DNA of 64,000 nt from Sphingomonadales bacterium (GCA_017309275.1 JAFKLT010000031.1:124001-188000); one strand, 5' to 3'; positions 7,728 through 16,757 are shown, counted from the first letter of the stretch. Translations and numbers: made by a program. Notes: generated by a model not told the origin, from the sequence alone.

Positions 7728-10348
7728 CAGAAGTTCGCCGCCACGCCGAACCAGAAAGTGCGGCCATATTCGGCTGATTCCTGAAGATAAGCCTGCCCCG
7801 GACCGACGAGTTCGCGGCGGCCCTTGTTGGTCAGATTTTGACCCTCGGCATAAAGCGTGAAGTTCGGCGTCAGGCGGAAGTTGATATTTGCGTCGAGCGT
7901 CCCGCGATCCTTCCAATATTGGTCGGCGTTCGGGATCGTGTCGTTGATCGTTTCGAGAAAGCCGCCGATATAATTGTACGAAAGGCGCGCCTCGAACTTG
8001 TCCTTCTGGTAATAGACCGACGCGTTCCACACCGTGTCGGGCTGCAGGAACAGGCCGGTCACGCGCGGCCCGACACTGGTCAGGAAGGTGAACTTCGTAT
8101 CGAGGAAGGTCGCGTTCGTGCTGACGCCGAGCCCGTCGAACGGATCGGGCAGGAACGTCAGCGCCTGCTGCAGGTTGAGCTCCAGCCCCTTGATCGTTGC
8201 GGTTTCGGCGTTGCGCGGTTCGGCAACCAGCACATCCTCGACCCCGCGGCCGACATCGATCCGCTCGACATTGGACAGGGTGAATATCTCGTTCTTGATC
8301 TTCTTGTGGAATAGCGCCGCCGAGATGACGCCATCCTTGGGATAAAATTCGAACGACAGGTCGAAACCACGGCTTTCACGCGGCTTCAGCCCCGGATTGC
8401 CGCGCGACAGCGTCGGCTGGCTGCCATCGAAGCTGAGCGTTTCGGTCGCGGTGATCGAGCCATAGTCGGGACGGCCGATCGTGTTGGTATAGGCGCCGCG
8501 CACGACGAAACGGTCCGCGACGTCCCATCGGATGTGGAAGCTCGGCAACCAATTGTCATAGCTGCCGTCGGTCGTGATCCGGGTCAGCGTCGAGCCGACC
8601 GCGCGGAAGGCGTTCGACGAAACATCGGTGCGTTCATACCGCAGGCCGCCGAGCAAGGTGACGTTGCCGATACGCGTGCTGCCCTGAAGATAGGCGGCAT
8701 AGACATCCTCGCTGACGTCGTAGTTGCCCGCAACCGACGCGACCGTCGCCGTGAAGTTGCCCTTGTTCGCTTCGTAGAAGGCGGGGAAAGCATCGGCGGC
8801 GATGCGGATCGGGATATAGAATTGATCGCGGATCGCCTTGGTCGGACCGTCGGTGACGACCTTGTCGAGCGTGTAGGTAAAACCGGTCGCAGCCCGATAG
8901 TCGGTGCGCGGGTTGCTGTTCTCGCGGTCGGTCAGACGAACGACGCCGCCCGTCTTGATCTTGAACCCGCCGTCATGGCTGTCGTCGCCGTACGTCAGGT
9001 TGAGACGGAACTGGCCGCTCTTCTCCAGCGATTTCTGAAGGTCGCTGCGCTGCTGCTGGAGATAGAAGTTGGTCGGGTCGACCGCCGCAGCGGCATTCGT
9101 CGGGGTGAACACCGGATAAAAATCCGAGGTATCGTAGTGAAAGGCATAGCGCGTGCCATCGGCATCGCGGGTGCGGAATTCGATGCTTTCATTGGGAACG
9201 CGCAGGCGACCGAGCGAGAAGACGGCGTCGCCATCGACCTTCAGCTTCTCACCGGCATCCCAGTCGAAGGCGGTACGGCCCAGCGCGACGAGGCGCTTCG
9301 TGATCGGCTGGTTGAGTTGAATGATGATACGGCCGCGCGCGAAATCGCCGCTGGTCGGGGTCTGGTTCGCGACGTTGCCGATCGGTTCGATACGATATTC
9401 GATGCGCTCTTCATCATCCTCGGTGCGCGCGATGACGCCCGACAATTCCCAGCGAAAGCGATCCGACGGGCGCCATTCGATCTTCACATTGCCGCCGGTG
9501 CGCTGCTTGGTGTTGTTGTACCAGAAGAGTCGATGCTGGGTCGGCACCTGAATGCCGTTGCCGTTCGCCGCGCCCGAGTTCACCGGCGCGCCGGCCGCCG
9601 TATATTCGCGCACCGACGGGCTCGCGACCTCGATCTGCGGGATGTCGTAATCGAGCTGTTCCTGGCTCGCACCGATCACCACGCCCCATTCGTCGTTCGC
9701 ACCAAAGGTCGTGCCAGCTGCAAAAGCTATGCGGTACGACGGCTTGCTGTTCCGCACGTCGCCATTCTGCTCATAGATGCCGTAAGAAGCGACGCCGTTG
9801 AAGAAGGGTCGCTTCGCATCGAACGCGCTGCGCGTCGCGATGTTGATGATGCCGCCGATGGCATTGGCGTCATTCTCCGGCGTCACGGTCTTGATGACCT
9901 CGATCCGCGCCGCCATCACCGAGGGGATGATGTCGAGCGGCACGGTGCGGCCCGACGAATCGACGCCCGACACCAGCGCCCCGTCGACGGTCGTGCGGTT
10001 ATAGGTCGACTGGAGCCCGCGCAGCACCGGGAAGCGGGGTTCGCCCTGGTCTTCCTGCACCGACAGGCCCGGAATGCGGCGGAGCGCCGCGGCGGTATTA
10101 TGATCGGGCAGCTTGCCGATATCGTCCGAGGAGATCGCGTCCATCACGACGAACGCATCGCGCTTTTCGGCGGTCGCTTCATATTGCGCACGGCGCTGGC
10201 CGGTGACGACGATCGTGTCGCCGTCGGCTCCTGCCTCGGCCTCGGCCACAGGATCGACCGGCGGTTCCGACTGCGCCAGCGCGGGAGTCGCGAAGAGGAC
10301 GGCCGAGCACAGCAGAGCGACCCGGAAATTCGGGAGAGACGATTTCAT
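7727..10348 (-). CDS. TonB-dependent receptor, carbohydrate-type
   Basis: The 873-residue receptor has a signal peptide ending ATPALA-Q and a TonB-box-like DTIVVTGQRR. Its plug contains IGKLPDHNTAAALRRIPGLS, VDGALVSGVDSSGRTVPLD and NAIGGIINIATRSAF. This plug form is characteristic of the large TonB receptors that are abundant in Caulobacter and sphingomonads and often serve oligosaccharide or phytate-like ligands. The barrel ends in FWFGVAANF. The start is the ATG at 10348 behind a GGGGA stretch; the frame runs upstream to 10429 without signal-peptide character. It is translationally coupled to the secreted propeller protein. The ligand is unknown. Confidence 0.92.
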   Translation of the reverse strand: MKSSLPNFRVALLCSAVLFATPALAQSEPPVDPVAEAEAGADGDTIVVTGQRRAQYEATAEKRDAFVVMDAISSDDIGKLPDHNTAAALRRIPGLSVQEDQGEPRFPVLRGLQSTYNRTTVDGALVSGVDSSGRTVPLDIIPSVMAARIEVIKTVTPENDANAIGGIINIATRSAFDAKRPFFNGVASYGIYEQNGDVRNSKPSYRIAFAAGTTFGANDEWGVVIGASQEQLDYDIPQIEVASPSVREYTAAGAPVNSGAANGNGIQVPTQHRLFWYNNTKQRTGGNVKIEWRPSDRFRWELSGVIARTEDDEERIEYRIEPIGNVANQTPTSGDFARGRIIIQLNQPITKRLVALGRTAFDWDAGEKLKVDGDAVFSLGRLRVPNESIEFRTRDADGTRYAFHYDTSDFYPVFTPTNAAAAVDPTNFYLQQQRSDLQKSLEKSGQFRLNLTYGDDSHDGGFKIKTGGVVRLTDRENSNPRTDYRAATGFTYTLDKVVTDGPTKAIRDQFYIPIRIAADAFPAFYEANKGNFTATVASVAGNYDVSEDVYAAYLQGSTRIGNVTLLGGLRYERTDVSSNAFRAVGSTLTRITTDGSYDNWLPSFHIRWDVADRFVVRGAYTNTIGRPDYGSITATETLSFDGSQPTLSRGNPGLKPRESRGFDLSFEFYPKDGVISAALFHKKIKNEIFTLSNVERIDVGRGVEDVLVAEPRNAETATIKGLELNLQQALTFLPDPFDGLGVSTNATFLDTKFTFLTSVGPRVTGLFLQPDTVWNASVYYQKDKFEARLSYNYIGGFLETINDTIPNADQYWKDRGTLDANINFRLTPNFTLYAEGQNLTNKGRRELVGPGQAYLQESAEYGRTFWFGVAANF

Positions 10349-10663
10349 TGTGGTGATTCCCCAGACGGTGTTGTTGTCGGGGCGCGGATAGGATTGTGCG
10401 TGGTCAGGGAAGTGACGGGACCATTGCACCGTGATGAAGCTAATATATCATTTCGATGAATCTGCGGGTCGGGAACGCGTCGTGTCACTTGCCGATGACG
10501 GCTTCCGGACGCGCATTGCGGATAGCAGCCATCGGCCTCACGGCCGCAATTCTCCCTCTTCCCCGACCTTCGGACAACCAGGCGTCCAGGCTATGCTCGA
10601 TGGGCTTTTGCACGTAGGTCTGGGTTAACTCCGTTCCAACATTTGCCTCTATAAGATCCCATC
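10349..10663. other. divergent intergenic region, TonB receptor / diguanylate cyclase
   Basis: This 315-bp gap contains an AT-rich patch near 10436-10460 (AGCTAATATATCATTTCGAT) that could hold a promoter. A 65-codon frame at 10431-10628 has no recognisable protein character. I see no clear operator or hairpin. Confidence 0.4.
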
Positions 10664-12469
10664 ATGCGGTTAGCGACGATCACCAATTGGGCTTATGGCG
10701 CGACCGTCGTGCTCACGATCGTGTCGAGCACGACGATGATCTTCGCGTCGAACGCGCAGGATCGCGAACGCGCGGCGGTCGAGCAGCGCTATCTGCTCGA
10801 TCAGGCGACCGCCGAACTCGGAACCGATATCTATGCGCTGAGCGATCGGGCGCGGCAGTTCGTCAATACCGGCGACCCCACCTATCTGGCCGCCTATCGC
10901 AGCGAGATAGCGGCGCTCAAATCGGTCGAGGACCGCATCCGACACGTCGGCGACGCCGGTGCAGCAGCGGGCGAGCTCGACGCGCTCAAAAAAGCCATCG
11001 CGCTGGCCGACACGCTCCACGACGAGCAGGAATCGGCGCTCAAGGCCCATGAAAGCGGACAGCCGGACGTCGCGCGCCAGATATTGTTCGGCGCCGAATA
11101 TGAACGGCAACTCGACCGTTCGGAGCTTGAGGTCCAGCGCTTCCAGGACCGGCTCGACAGCCGCATCGAAGCGCAGGTTTCAGAGGCGACCGAGCTGTCC
11201 CAGCTTTGGAAGCGCATATCGGAGACGGTCCTCGTCCTGACCGCGCTTCTCGTCCTGTTTGTCCTCTATTTCATCTTCAAACAGCGCGTCCTTCACCCCG
11301 TCGTACGGCTGAGTGACGTCGTCAACCGGCTGGCAGTGCAGGATTATGCCGCCGAACCGCCCGAGTTCAGCCAGATCGACGAGATCGGCGACATGGCACA
11401 GGCGATCCGCATCTTCCGCGAGAATGGCCTTGAACGGCAACGGCTGGAAGCGGAGCGCGATGCCGACCGGACGATGCGCGACCTTCTGTCGCGAATGACG
11501 CAGCGGATGCAGGGATGCGATACGCTCCACGACCTGCAGGAAGTCATCCAGCGCTTCGTTCCAGAGATCGCACCGGGACTGCCGGGCCGGCTTTACCTGC
11601 TCGACAAGCGGCGCAACCTGGTGGTCGAGGCGGGTAGCTGGCTGGGGCCGGTCCGGTCGGCCGACCAGTTTTCGCCGATATCCTGTTGGGCACTGCGGCG
11701 CGGCCTCCGGCATCGCCCGGCCGGGGACAATGTCGATGTGCCGTGCGACCATATCCGATGGGATGCGGATCGCCCGGTCGACACCCTGTGCCTGCCACTC
11801 ACGGCGCAGCGCGAGACGCTGGGCCTGCTCTATTTCGAAATGCCGGAAGGCGAAACGGCGCGCAGCGCGGCGCAGCTCATCTATTTCGATATGCTCGCCG
11901 AAAATATCGGGCTGGCGATCGCCAATCTCCAGCTTCGCGATACGCTGCGCGAAATGGCGATGGCGGATTCCTTGACCGGCCTCGCCAATCGCCGGCAGCT
12001 CGGCCATGTCCTCGAAACACAGATCGCGCAGGCGGAGCGCCTTGGCGAACCGCTCGGGTGCCTGATGCTCGATGTCGATCATTTCAAACGCTTCAACGAC
12101 GTGCACGGCCACGAAGCGGGCGACGCCGTGCTGCGCGCGGTCGGACAGGTGCTCGCCAATGTGACGCGCGATGCGGGCCTGGCCTTTCGTTACGGCGGCG
12201 AGGAATTCCTGATCCTGCTCCCGACCTTGTCGGTCGAACAGGCCGAAGAGCGCGCGCAGGATATCAGGGGGCGCATTTCGGCGCTCGAACTCGGGCACGG
12301 CGGCAAGGATCTGGACCCCGTCACGGTCTCGGTCGGGATCGCAGTGGCACCGATCCACTGCGGGTTCGATCGGCTGGTGCGGACCGCCGATGCCGCCTTG
12401 CTGCGCGCCAAGACACTTGGGCGTGATCGCGTGGAAGTGGCTCAGCTACGCAAATCATCGTCGGAATAG
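10664..12469 (+). CDS. membrane-bound diguanylate cyclase (HAMP-GAF-GGDEF)
   Basis: The 601-residue protein should synthesise cyclic di-GMP. It begins with a transmembrane segment (residues about 8-29), followed by a helical periplasmic sensor region to about 185. A second transmembrane segment (VLVLTALLVLFVLYFIF) leads to a HAMP region (about 208-262) and a GAF-like domain (about 285-420). The GGDEF domain starts near DSLTGLANRR. The active site is GGEEF at 511-515, as in active cyclases. The inhibitory RxxD site is broken: the corresponding residues are RDAG (502-505). The ribosome site before the ATG is weak. It is a single-gene unit divergent from a TonB receptor. Confidence 0.93.
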   Translation: MRLATITNWAYGATVVLTIVSSTTMIFASNAQDRERAAVEQRYLLDQATAELGTDIYALSDRARQFVNTGDPTYLAAYRSEIAALKSVEDRIRHVGDAGAAAGELDALKKAIALADTLHDEQESALKAHESGQPDVARQILFGAEYERQLDRSELEVQRFQDRLDSRIEAQVSEATELSQLWKRISETVLVLTALLVLFVLYFIFKQRVLHPVVRLSDVVNRLAVQDYAAEPPEFSQIDEIGDMAQAIRIFRENGLERQRLEAERDADRTMRDLLSRMTQRMQGCDTLHDLQEVIQRFVPEIAPGLPGRLYLLDKRRNLVVEAGSWLGPVRSADQFSPISCWALRRGLRHRPAGDNVDVPCDHIRWDADRPVDTLCLPLTAQRETLGLLYFEMPEGETARSAAQLIYFDMLAENIGLAIANLQLRDTLREMAMADSLTGLANRRQLGHVLETQIAQAERLGEPLGCLMLDVDHFKRFNDVHGHEAGDAVLRAVGQVLANVTRDAGLAFRYGGEEFLILLPTLSVEQAEERAQDIRGRISALELGHGGKDLDPVTVSVGIAVAPIHCGFDRLVRTADAALLRAKTLGRDRVEVAQLRKSSSE

Positions 12470-12850
12470 CCGAAGATAAGGCCATCATTGCTTACGGTCG
12501 CTGACACGGCTTCCGCTTCCAGGACGGGAATAGGAAAAGCGGACAAGCCGGTCGATTTCTTGTGATTTTCTGAAAGAAGCCCTTATCACTCGGTGCAGGG
12601 GGAAATGGGGTGGACGCGGCAGCGGGGAAAATCTCGGCACCGACCGACTGTGCCTTGCAGGCGATCCTGTTCGGCGCATTTGCCGTGACGACGCTCCACG
12701 GCACCACGATCACGATTTCCAGTCGGCGCGCGCGACCGCCTTTGGCCATTCTGCGCCTTTCCCCCGATGAAGCGCCGGACCGCGACCAAGTAAGCTGCTC
12801 TGGCTCAGCCGCAATCGTCGGACTGCATCGCGTAATCGGGGAGAGTAAGC
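12470..12850. other. 381-bp intergenic region
   Basis: No recognisable gene is present. A 84-codon GTG frame at 12610-12864 overlaps the next gene, lacks family resemblance and was not accepted. A possible ribosome site GGGAGAG lies at the right end before the next ATG. I see no convincing terminator or operator. Confidence 0.4.
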
Positions 12851-13672
12851 ATGCCCTATCGTAATGCCTGGATCTGGTGCCTCGCGATCATCGCGATGAC
12901 CGTCGTCGCCTTCTGGCCGGGCTATTTCTCGCAGCTCGGCGAAGCAAAGATCGCATGGCACATTCATGCGATCACCGCGACCGCATGGATCCTGCTGATC
13001 GCTGCGCAAAGCTGGTCTATCGACCGCGGCGGCCGCGCGCTGCACCGCAGCCTGGGGCTCGCGATCTTCGTGGTGGTGCCGTTGTTCCTGGTCGGCGGCG
13101 CCGGGGTCGAACATAGTATGGCGATCGCAACCGGATCGGGAAAAGACCCCTTCTACGATCTATGGGGCCCGTCGCTCGGCATCTATGACTTCGTCGCCTC
13201 CGTCGGGTTCGTCGCGCTCGCCGCGATGGCGCTGAAGGATCGCCGCAATGTCGCGCGCCACGCCGCCTGGCTGCTCGCGACGCCGCTGCTGTTGGTCGGC
13301 CCCGCTCTGGGCCGCATCTATAATGCGCATCTGCCCGGCCTCATCATCAACGGACCACAGGATTTTCCGCTGTTCCGTTGGAGCGTCCATCTGGGCGGGC
13401 TGACGGCGGTCGCGGTCGCGCTTTGGCTGTGGTCGCGCCATCGCCGTCACGGCCGACCTTGGCTGATAGTCGCAGGCATCAACCTGCTCGAATCGCTGCT
13501 CTTCGAAACCATCGGCTTCATGCCCGCATGGAAGACGGTCTTCGTCGCCTTCGGCACCGTCCCGATCGCCGTTCATTCGCTCGGCGCCATACTGCTCGCT
13601 GCCGCCGCGCTCTGGTGGGGCTGGCGCAGCGTCCCACCGCGCCGCACCGGTCCGGTGGAGGCAATGGCTTGA
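12851..13672 (+). CDS. multipass inner-membrane protein, unknown function
   Basis: The 273-residue protein has about seven hydrophobic helices, among them WIWCLAIIAMTVVAF, HAITATAWILLIAAQ, LGLAIFVVVPLFLVGGAGV, FVASVGFVALAAMAL, AAWLLATPLLLVGPAL and VHLGGLTAVAVALWLW. Conserved-looking histidines sit at helix edges (KIAWHIHAITATAW, ALHRSLG, NVARHAAWLL), which recalls DUF2306 or cytochrome b561-like proteins, but I cannot assign the family. The start is supported by GGGAGAG 5 bp upstream. It precedes an esterase and LacI regulator by 121 bp and is probably independent of them. Confidence 0.65.
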   Translation: MPYRNAWIWCLAIIAMTVVAFWPGYFSQLGEAKIAWHIHAITATAWILLIAAQSWSIDRGGRALHRSLGLAIFVVVPLFLVGGAGVEHSMAIATGSGKDPFYDLWGPSLGIYDFVASVGFVALAAMALKDRRNVARHAAWLLATPLLLVGPALGRIYNAHLPGLIINGPQDFPLFRWSVHLGGLTAVAVALWLWSRHRRHGRPWLIVAGINLLESLLFETIGFMPAWKTVFVAFGTVPIAVHSLGAILLAAAALWWGWRSVPPRRTGPVEAMA

Positions 13673-13750
13673 GCGACCGGCGAACGGCAAGGCGCGGCCG
13701 AGCGCGGCAACAGCCCCTGCCTTTCTGGTCGACACAATCCGAATTGGACA

Positions 13751-13765
13751 AATAGCGACGCTATT
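13751..13765. repeat. AATAGC-GAC-GCTATT inverted repeat
   Basis: A perfect 6-bp inverted repeat with a 3-bp spacer sits just upstream of the ATCGAT operator of the esterase/LacI unit. The same half-sites occur at 5983-5996 with a 2-bp spacer. A preceding TTGGACA could be a -35 element. Confidence 0.35.
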
Positions 13766-13778
13766 GGTATCGATGTCA
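13765..13778. promoter_or_regulatory. LacI-type operator, site 1 (TGGTATCGATGTCA)
   Basis: The site matches the palindrome TGnyATCGATrnCA also found at 16678, 16744 and 25463. It lies 16 bp upstream of the esterase ATG at 13794, where a bound repressor would block the promoter. The most likely regulator is the LacI protein encoded next (14729), making this autoregulation. Confidence 0.6.
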
Positions 13779-13793
13779 TGCGAAAGGAATTCC

Positions 13794-14699
13794 ATGCTCG
13801 ATCCCGATATCGCGGCCTTGGTGGGCCAGCCGCAGGAGATGCCTCCATTAAGTCCCGACATCATTCCGATGATGCGCGCCAATATGGCGATGATGGCGGC
13901 GGCGATGCCCGGCACGGATATCGACCATGTCGAGGATTTCGACGCCGATGGCGTTCCGGTTCGCCTGTATCGGCCCGCGTCGGACACGCCCCTGCCGCTC
14001 CTCGTCTTTCTGCACGGCGGCGGCTGGATGTTCGGCGATCTCGAAACGCATGATTCGATGACGCGCCATCTCGCGGCCGCGAGCGGCTGTGCGGTGCTCG
14101 GCGTCGGCTATCGCCTCGCGCCCGAACACAAGTTTCCGGCGGGCCTCGACGATGCGATGACGGCCCTTGACTGGGCCTGCGGTTCGGCCGCCGACCTTGG
14201 CTGCGACCCCGATCGTATCGCGCTCGGCGGCGAAAGCGCGGGGGGCAATCTCACCGCCGCGGCAACGCTACGCCTCCGTGACGAGGGCAAGGCGCAGCCG
14301 CTGTTCCAACTGCTCATCCACCCCGCAACCGACATGAGCTTTTCACTCCCATCTTTCACCGAGATCGCGGCCCCCGGCCTGTCGAAAACCTATCTCGACG
14401 CGTGCCGCGAATATTATCTCGGCGATGTCTCCGAAACGCATCCCCTTGCCTCGCCACTGCGCGCCGAAAGCCACGCCGGACTTGCGCCCGCGATCCTTCT
14501 CACCGCTTCCGAAGACCCCCTGCGCGATGATGGCGAATATTATGCCGCCGCACTCGTCCGCGCAGGGGTCGAAACGCTCGCGCGCCGGTTGCAGGGGTTG
14601 CCCCATGGCTTTCAGTTCCTGCCGATCACGATTCCTGCGGTCGCGGCGGCCAACGACTTGATCGGGGGACTGGTTCGCCGCTACTTCGCGGCTACATAG
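13794..14699 (+). CDS. alpha/beta hydrolase, HSL-type esterase
   Basis: The 301-residue hydrolase of the hormone-sensitive-lipase group has the oxyanion motif HGGGW (74-78) and nucleophile elbow GESAG (Ser148). A Ser-Glu-Asp stretch (LLTASEDPLRDD) provides the catalytic Asp and GLPHGF the catalytic His. These enzymes cleave carboxylic esters with short to medium acyl chains. No signal peptide, so it is cytoplasmic. The ATG at 13794 follows GAAAGGAA; the frame continues upstream without support. It is the first gene of a unit with LacI (29 bp apart) and sits behind an operator. In context it probably deacylates an imported sugar ester; it could act on another ester. Confidence 0.88.
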   Translation: MLDPDIAALVGQPQEMPPLSPDIIPMMRANMAMMAAAMPGTDIDHVEDFDADGVPVRLYRPASDTPLPLLVFLHGGGWMFGDLETHDSMTRHLAAASGCAVLGVGYRLAPEHKFPAGLDDAMTALDWACGSAADLGCDPDRIALGGESAGGNLTAAATLRLRDEGKAQPLFQLLIHPATDMSFSLPSFTEIAAPGLSKTYLDACREYYLGDVSETHPLASPLRAESHAGLAPAILLTASEDPLRDDGEYYAAALVRAGVETLARRLQGLPHGFQFLPITIPAVAAANDLIGGLVRRYFAAT

Positions 14700-14728
14700 G
14701 GTCAGGATTTTTCGGGGGACACGCATCG

Positions 14729-15730
14729 ATGGGCAGGATCGGCAAGGACGAGCGCCCGACCATGGAAATGGTCGCGACGCTGGCCGGTGTCTCAAAGATC
14801 ACGGTGTCGCGCGCGCTGCGCGGCAGCAGCCTCGTCCGCCCGGAGGTCCGCGAGCGCATCGTCGAGGTGGCGAACAAGGTCGGATACCGGATGAACGTCG
14901 CGGCGCGCAGCCTCCGCACGCGCGAAACGCGGACGATCGCGGTCGTGATTGACCAGATCGACCCTGGCCGCCAGTCGCACACCGATCCGCTGATCCTGTC
15001 GATCATCGGCGGCCTGCTCGAAACGCTGACCCCCGCGGGCTATTCGACGCTGCTCACGACCAACGAGCATTTCCTGTCGTCCAGCGCGGTCGGCGCCGAT
15101 GGCGCGGTCATGCTGGGCCAGGGCGAAGGCGCGCATCGGGTAACGCAGGTATCGGCGATCAATCTGCCGATGGTCGTCTGGGGCGAACCCGTCCCCGGCG
15201 TCAGCGTCAAGGTCGTCGGCAGCGACAACCGTATGGGCGGCAAGCTAGCCGCCGAACATCTGGTGAGCCGCGGAGCATCGCGCCTCCTGTTCCTCGGCGA
15301 CATCCAGCATCCGGAAATTGCCGCCCGTCTCGAAGGATTTCGTGAGGCGCTGGCGTCGAGCGAAGCCCGGCTCATCGACGCCCTGCCCTGCGCCTTCACC
15401 GCCGACGGGGGCGCCGAGGCCGTGCGCGCCGCGCTCGACGCCGGCAGGACATTCGACGCCGTCTTTGCCGCAAGCGACTTCATCGCCGCCGGCGCCTGCG
15501 ACGCGCTATCGGCGCGTGGCCTTTCCGTACCTGAAGACGTCGCGATCGTCGGCTTCGATGATGCGCCGATCGCAAGCGTCCATCGTCCGTCGATCAGCTC
15601 GATTCGACAGGATGGCGCCGAGGCCGGCCATGCGCTCGCCAATGCCGTCATGGCCCTGATCGAAGGCAAGTCATCCACTGCGGCGCACGCGCTCCCCGTC
15701 GAGCTCATCGCGCGCGAAACGAGCCGCTGA
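14729..15730 (+). CDS. LacI family transcriptional regulator (regulator of the trehalase locus)
   Basis: The 333-residue protein has an N-terminal LacI helix-turn-helix (MEMVATLAGVSKITVSRALR, then the hinge helix VAARSLRTR) and a periplasmic-binding-protein-like effector domain (GGKLAAEHLVSRGASRLLFL, then DVAIVGFDDAPIASVHRPSI). LacI proteins are usually sugar-responsive repressors. It lies downstream of an operator (13765-13778) in the esterase unit. Matching operators precede the convergent esterase, the TonB receptor operon and the MFS/esterase pair, so it is the probable local repressor. The inducer could be trehalose, a trehalose derivative or a breakdown product (inference). Confidence 0.93.
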   Translation: MGRIGKDERPTMEMVATLAGVSKITVSRALRGSSLVRPEVRERIVEVANKVGYRMNVAARSLRTRETRTIAVVIDQIDPGRQSHTDPLILSIIGGLLETLTPAGYSTLLTTNEHFLSSSAVGADGAVMLGQGEGAHRVTQVSAINLPMVVWGEPVPGVSVKVVGSDNRMGGKLAAEHLVSRGASRLLFLGDIQHPEIAARLEGFREALASSEARLIDALPCAFTADGGAEAVRAALDAGRTFDAVFAASDFIAAGACDALSARGLSVPEDVAIVGFDDAPIASVHRPSISSIRQDGAEAGHALANAVMALIEGKSSTAAHALPVELIARETSR

Positions 15731-15734
15731 CGCT

Positions 15735-16664
15735 TCAGCCGAGCTGTCTACGAAAAAAGTCGGCGATAATCGCATAGGTTTCGACCGATTCGGGCAGGTC
15801 GACGTCCATATGATGCGCGTGCCACAGGCCGTCGAACAGGACGAAGCGGGCGTCGACGCCGGCCGCGAGCAGTCGCCGATGCATCACCGACACGGCACTC
15901 GCCGCGAAATCGCGTGTCGCGGAGATCAGCAGGCTCGGCGGAAAATGCGCGAGCAATTCGGGATGCTCGGCGGCGAGCACGAGCGGGTCGGCAAGATCCG
16001 CACCCTGGAAATAGGGAAGCTCTTCGATCCTGGGTGCCGCTGCACCGCCCGCACGCGGGTCGAACAATTGCTGCGCCAGCGCTGCATCGCCCGCGAAGGG
16101 CACCGGCGCGCCGTGGAATATTCCGATCGCACCGGGCTTCGCCTGCCCGTCACGGAGAAGGCGCGCAACCGCCTGGGTCGTCAGAACCGCGCCCGCGGAG
16201 CAACCGTAAAGGCCGACCTTCGCCGGATCGGCCGTTTCGATCACGGCACGATAGACCGCAACGACGTCTTCGACCGCGGCGGGATAGACATGCTCGGGCG
16301 CAAGGCGATAATCGACCGCAAGAACGCGCATGCGCGCGACCGCAGTGATCGGCACCGCCTCGAGCAGCGCGCCGGGTCCCTCGCCCCACATGAAGGCCCC
16401 GCCGTGGAGGCATATCAGAACTGGCGCATCGGCCGCGCCGCCCGTTGGCGCCACGTCATACACCGTCACTCCCGCGACGGAGCGCTCGATAATCTCGACA
16501 GCATATTTCGCCCGTGCCTTGTCGAGCAGGCGCTGATTGTAATCGCGGAAGAAGGGCCGCGCGGCAGCGATATCCGACGGCGTGGCGGATTCTTGCAGGA
16601 ACGCGCCGAACCGCGCCTTCGCTTCGTCGCTTACCCACGGCCCGAATTGGTCGGCGTCGCTCAT
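15735..16664 (-). CDS. alpha/beta hydrolase, HSL-type esterase
   Basis: The 309-residue cytoplasmic hydrolase has the oxyanion motif LHGGAFMWGEG, nucleophile elbow GCSAG, an Asp in SATRDFAAS and a His in GLWHAHHMD. It belongs to the same broad class as the three other esterases of the locus but is not closely similar to them. It is convergent with LacI, with only 4 bp between the stops, and transcribed from the receptor promoter region on the other strand. The ATCGAT operator at 16678-16691 lies 14 bp upstream of its start, so it should be controlled by the same repressor. Substrate unknown; ester hydrolysis on an imported acylated compound is inferred. Confidence 0.87.
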   Translation of the reverse strand: MSDADQFGPWVSDEAKARFGAFLQESATPSDIAAARPFFRDYNQRLLDKARAKYAVEIIERSVAGVTVYDVAPTGGAADAPVLICLHGGAFMWGEGPGALLEAVPITAVARMRVLAVDYRLAPEHVYPAAVEDVVAVYRAVIETADPAKVGLYGCSAGAVLTTQAVARLLRDGQAKPGAIGIFHGAPVPFAGDAALAQQLFDPRAGGAAAPRIEELPYFQGADLADPLVLAAEHPELLAHFPPSLLISATRDFAASAVSVMHRRLLAAGVDARFVLFDGLWHAHHMDVDLPESVETYAIIADFFRRQLG

Positions 16665-16677
16665 CCCACTTACCTTC

Positions 16678-16691
16678 TGTTATCGATAGCA
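16678..16691. promoter_or_regulatory. LacI-type operator, site 2 (TGTTATCGATAGCA)
   Basis: The site fits TGnyATCGATrnCA and lies directly upstream of the esterase starting at 16664 on the minus strand. Confidence 0.55.
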
Positions 16692-16704
16692 GCAGCTAAT
16701 TCCA

Positions 16705-16716
16705 GCTATTGATAGC
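16705..16716. promoter_or_regulatory. possible auxiliary operator (GCTATTGATAGC)
   Basis: The half-sites GCTAT/ATAGC resemble the ends of site 2. The site lies between sites 2 and 4 in the divergent esterase/TonB-receptor promoter, where several LacI dimers could co-operate. The centre differs from the other sites. Confidence 0.35.
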
Positions 16717-16743
16717 CTTTCCTGTATCTTGCGCAAGACCTAT

Positions 16744-16757
16744 TGACATCGATATCA
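16744..16757. promoter_or_regulatory. LacI-type operator, site 3 (TGACATCGATATCA)
   Basis: This is a near-perfect palindrome around ATCGAT, 59 bp upstream of the TonB receptor start. It overlaps TTGACA, a good -35 element, so a bound repressor would exclude RNA polymerase. Confidence 0.6.

Noticed and set aside
8534-10459. 641-codon open frame opposite the TonB receptor
   Set aside because: The receptor on the minus strand has a signal peptide, TonB box, plug and barrel; the opposite frame has no recognisable feature.
10431-10628. 65-codon frame in the receptor/diguanylate-cyclase gap
   Set aside because: It has no ribosome site, and the sequence has no recognisable character beyond its first residues.
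12610-12864. 84-codon GTG-started frame before the membrane protein
   Set aside because: It overlaps the next gene, shows no recognisable motif and has no conserved-looking N-terminus.
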